Assembly (NCBI RefSeq): GCF_001557115.1
Contig: NZ_LSKQ01000190.1
Coordinates: 1-7,430 of the forward strand
Direction of reading: 5' to 3'
Length of the DNA stretch: 7,430 nt
From: Erythrobacter sp. CCH5-A1
Lineage (GTDB): Bacteria; Pseudomonadota; Alphaproteobacteria; Sphingomonadales; Sphingomonadaceae
In this document: in pieces, positions 6,452 through 7,430 of the stretch
How positions within the stretch are numbered: position 1 is the stretch's first letter
Layout of the letters: each line of letters starts with the position of its first letter
Position numbers and translations under genes: made by a program
Notes under the pieces: model-generated
Told to the model about the DNA's origin: nothing
The model's database searches: none
Seen by the model: only the letters and a program-made list of their open reading frames with translations

Positions 6452-6820
6452 TCAGGGCCAGGCCTTCACCAGCGCTTCGGACGAGAGCCACAGGATCAGG
6501 GGAACCGCCGCAAGCCATGCAAGCGTCGCGATATGCAGCCGCGCAGCCGGCATATTGCCATTGCGGATCGCGGTGACGAGCATCGCAACCACCGCAAGCG
6601 CCCACGCGCCATAAAGGACGCCGAGGGTGATCAGCGCGGGCTGCATGATCGTATTCAGATCGGTGCCCAGTGCGCCTGCCAGCATCCACAGAAACGGGGC
6701 GACGAAGAACGCCACGGTGAAGGCGAGGAAAAGCCCGAGCATCGCGCCCAGCGGGCTGCTTGCCAGCATCAGCAGGCCCACCAGCCCCGCGATCGAGAGA
6801 TTGAATTTGCCCTGTTCCAT
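6452..6820 (-). CDS. Small integral membrane protein, function unknown
   Basis: I do not recognise a family. The product of 122 residues is strongly hydrophobic, with probable membrane segments near 8-25, 28-50, 60-85 and 97-116, joined by short polar loops (GTDLNT near 52-57 and RNGNMPAARLH near 87-97). There is no cleavable signal peptide motif, and no catalytic or metal motif is visible. The ATG at 6820 has GGAG six bases upstream and is preferred over an in-frame ATG at 6832, from which that GGAG would be partly coding. The frame is open further upstream to 7093, but that part lies opposite the DUF1272-like gene and is a shadow. The gene diverges from that small cysteine-rich gene by 90 bases and ends 3 bases from the glmM stop. 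Confidence 0.7.
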   Translation of the reverse strand: MEQGKFNLSIAGLVGLLMLASSPLGAMLGLFLAFTVAFFVAPFLWMLAGALGTDLNTIMQPALITLGVLYGAWALAVVAMLVTAIRNGNMPAARLHIATLAWLAAVPLILWLSSEALVKAWP

Positions 6821-6910
6821 ACCGCACTCCATAGACTGGAACCTGTAAAGACCGGGTGAAGGGCGCGGTTTGCCCTTTTGCCACGCGACTTGGCGCGCTA
6901 GGTTTGCGCC

Positions 6911-7135
6911 ATGCTCGAAATGCGCCCCGATTGCGAAACCTGCGGCGTGCTGCTCCCGGCCGATGCGCCGGGTGCCTTCATCTGCTCGTTCGAATGCACT
7001 TACTGCGCCGAATGCGCCGAGGACCTGGACGACCGCTGCCCCAATTGCGGCGGCGAGCTTATGGACCGCCCGACGCGGGCGAAAGCGCTCCACGGGAAGT
7101 TTCCGCCGTCGACTGAGCGCAAGTTCAAGGGCTGA
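6911..7135 (+). CDS. DUF1272-like small cysteine-rich, probably zinc-binding protein
   Basis: This protein has 74 residues and eight cysteines, at 8, 11, 25, 29, 32, 35, 43 and 46, arranged as CxxC, CxxxCxxCxxC and CxxC. The start MLEMRPDCETCG, the middle ICSFECTYCAECAE and the block RCPNCGGEL match my recollection of DUF1272, a family of uncharacterised proteins of similar size. The pattern suggests two zinc sites in a rubredoxin- or ring-like knuckle fold; the binding is inferred. The tail after residue 52 is basic (RPTRAKALHGKF). There is no signal peptide or membrane segment, so it is probably cytoplasmic. The ribosome binding site is poor: only AGG about 11 bases before the ATG. It diverges from the small membrane protein gene, and a strong hairpin lies just after its stop. 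Confidence 0.85.
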   Translation: MLEMRPDCETCGVLLPADAPGAFICSFECTYCAECAEDLDDRCPNCGGELMDRPTRAKALHGKFPPSTERKFKG

Positions 7136-7430
7136 ACGCGGTGCAAAGCGGACAAAGCGGACACCCTGTCCGCTTTGCAGGGATCAATTTATCGTAAGCA
7201 TATCAATTGTCTATCTCAAATTCGGACAAGCGGACGGACAGGGGAACGGGGCCTTGTTTCGCCCGACCGATCTTCAACGGCCTCGCGGGCCGCGCATGAC
7301 AATGGGAAAGAGCCGGGTCGATGCTAGCGGCTCGCAAGCATGTAGGAAATGGCGGCAACCGCAGAACGCTTGCCAAAAGCTGATGGGGTGGACGCCCCCC
7401 GACGGCATCGATGTGCCATAGTGGAGGTGT
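7136..7430. other. Intergenic stretch with no supported gene
   Basis: No open frame here has a credible start, ribosome site or recognisable product. Besides the hairpin at 7142-7179, it contains an AT-rich patch at about 7183-7222 with ATCAATT twice (7183-7189, 7202-7208), then GGACA-containing repeats (7224-7240), and from 7250 ordinary GC-rich sequence. No tRNA fold was found by eye. GGAGGT at 7423-7428 may be the ribosome site of a gene starting just past the window. Confidence 0.5.
7142..7179. repeat. 13-bp perfect inverted repeat with tandem 9-mers; terminator-like hairpin
   Basis: TGCAAAGCGGACA (7142-7154) is the exact reverse complement of 7167-7179. Inside it, AAGCGGACA occurs twice in tandem (7146-7154, 7155-7163), so a tighter hairpin of 10 bp with a CCC loop (7154-7163 with 7167-7176) competes with the outer one. 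It starts six bases after the stop codon of the DUF1272-like gene and could end its transcript, though no T-run follows. A further direct copy, AAGCGGAC, stands at 7228-7235. Confidence 0.6.

Noticed and set aside
7243..7267. GGAAC at 7243 as an EcfG promoter
   Set aside because: At 16-17 bases spacing there is no GTT, only CGAC.
7290..7400. tRNA-like stretch containing GGGTCGATGC
   Set aside because: No cloverleaf with a matching acceptor stem could be drawn.
6870..7421. Plus-strand open frame of 183 codons running past the DUF1272-like gene to near the window end
   Set aside because: Its first part is an off-frame reading of the cysteine-rich gene, and its tail lacks motifs and crosses the hairpin and AT-rich patch.

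Overview
The window is a high-GC stretch, with GC-rich third codon positions, from an alphaproteobacterial chromosome. It most likely comes from Sphingomonadales (Erythrobacteraceae/Sphingomonadaceae type). The grounds are a NepR-EcfG pair beside a divergent HWE-family CHASE kinase, EcfG-type promoter motifs, and dispersed GC-rich palindromes typical of this class. I assigned this by eye, without a database search.

Left third (1-2881): a general stress response locus. A membrane CHASE-HWE histidine kinase (minus strand) diverges from nepR-ecfG (plus strand). NepR is the small anti-sigma factor and EcfG the ECF sigma factor it holds. The GTG start of ecfG overlaps the nepR stop codon, so the two are probably translationally coupled. 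The space between the kinase and nepR holds a GGAAC-N16-CGTT element reading toward nepR-ecfG. The same bases form an inverted repeat, GGAAC-N17-GTTCC, so the opposite strand also carries a GGAAC-N17-GTT element reading toward the kinase. This suggests that one EcfG site feeds both arms of the circuit. The response regulator PhyR, the expected link between kinase and NepR, is not in the window.

Middle (2882-5106): a REPIN-like inverted repeat pair and a probable sodB terminator lie between the convergent ecfG and sodB. Then come an iron superoxide dismutase (minus) and a divergent member of the dicarboxylate/amino acid:cation symporter family (minus) that lacks the usual sodium-site motif and probably starts at TTG. 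glmM (phosphoglucosamine mutase, cell wall precursor synthesis, plus strand) is transcribed away from the transporter.

Right end (6449-7430): a small unrecognised membrane protein (minus) ends 3 bp from glmM. It diverges from a 74-residue protein with eight cysteines that resembles DUF1272. After it, about 295 bases contain no gene I can support. They hold a hairpin built of 9-bp repeats, an AT-rich patch, and a possible ribosome binding site at the very edge.

The coding content is conserved and mostly housekeeping or stress related. The most interesting features are the palindromic double EcfG promoter, the degenerate transporter and the repeat-rich right end.
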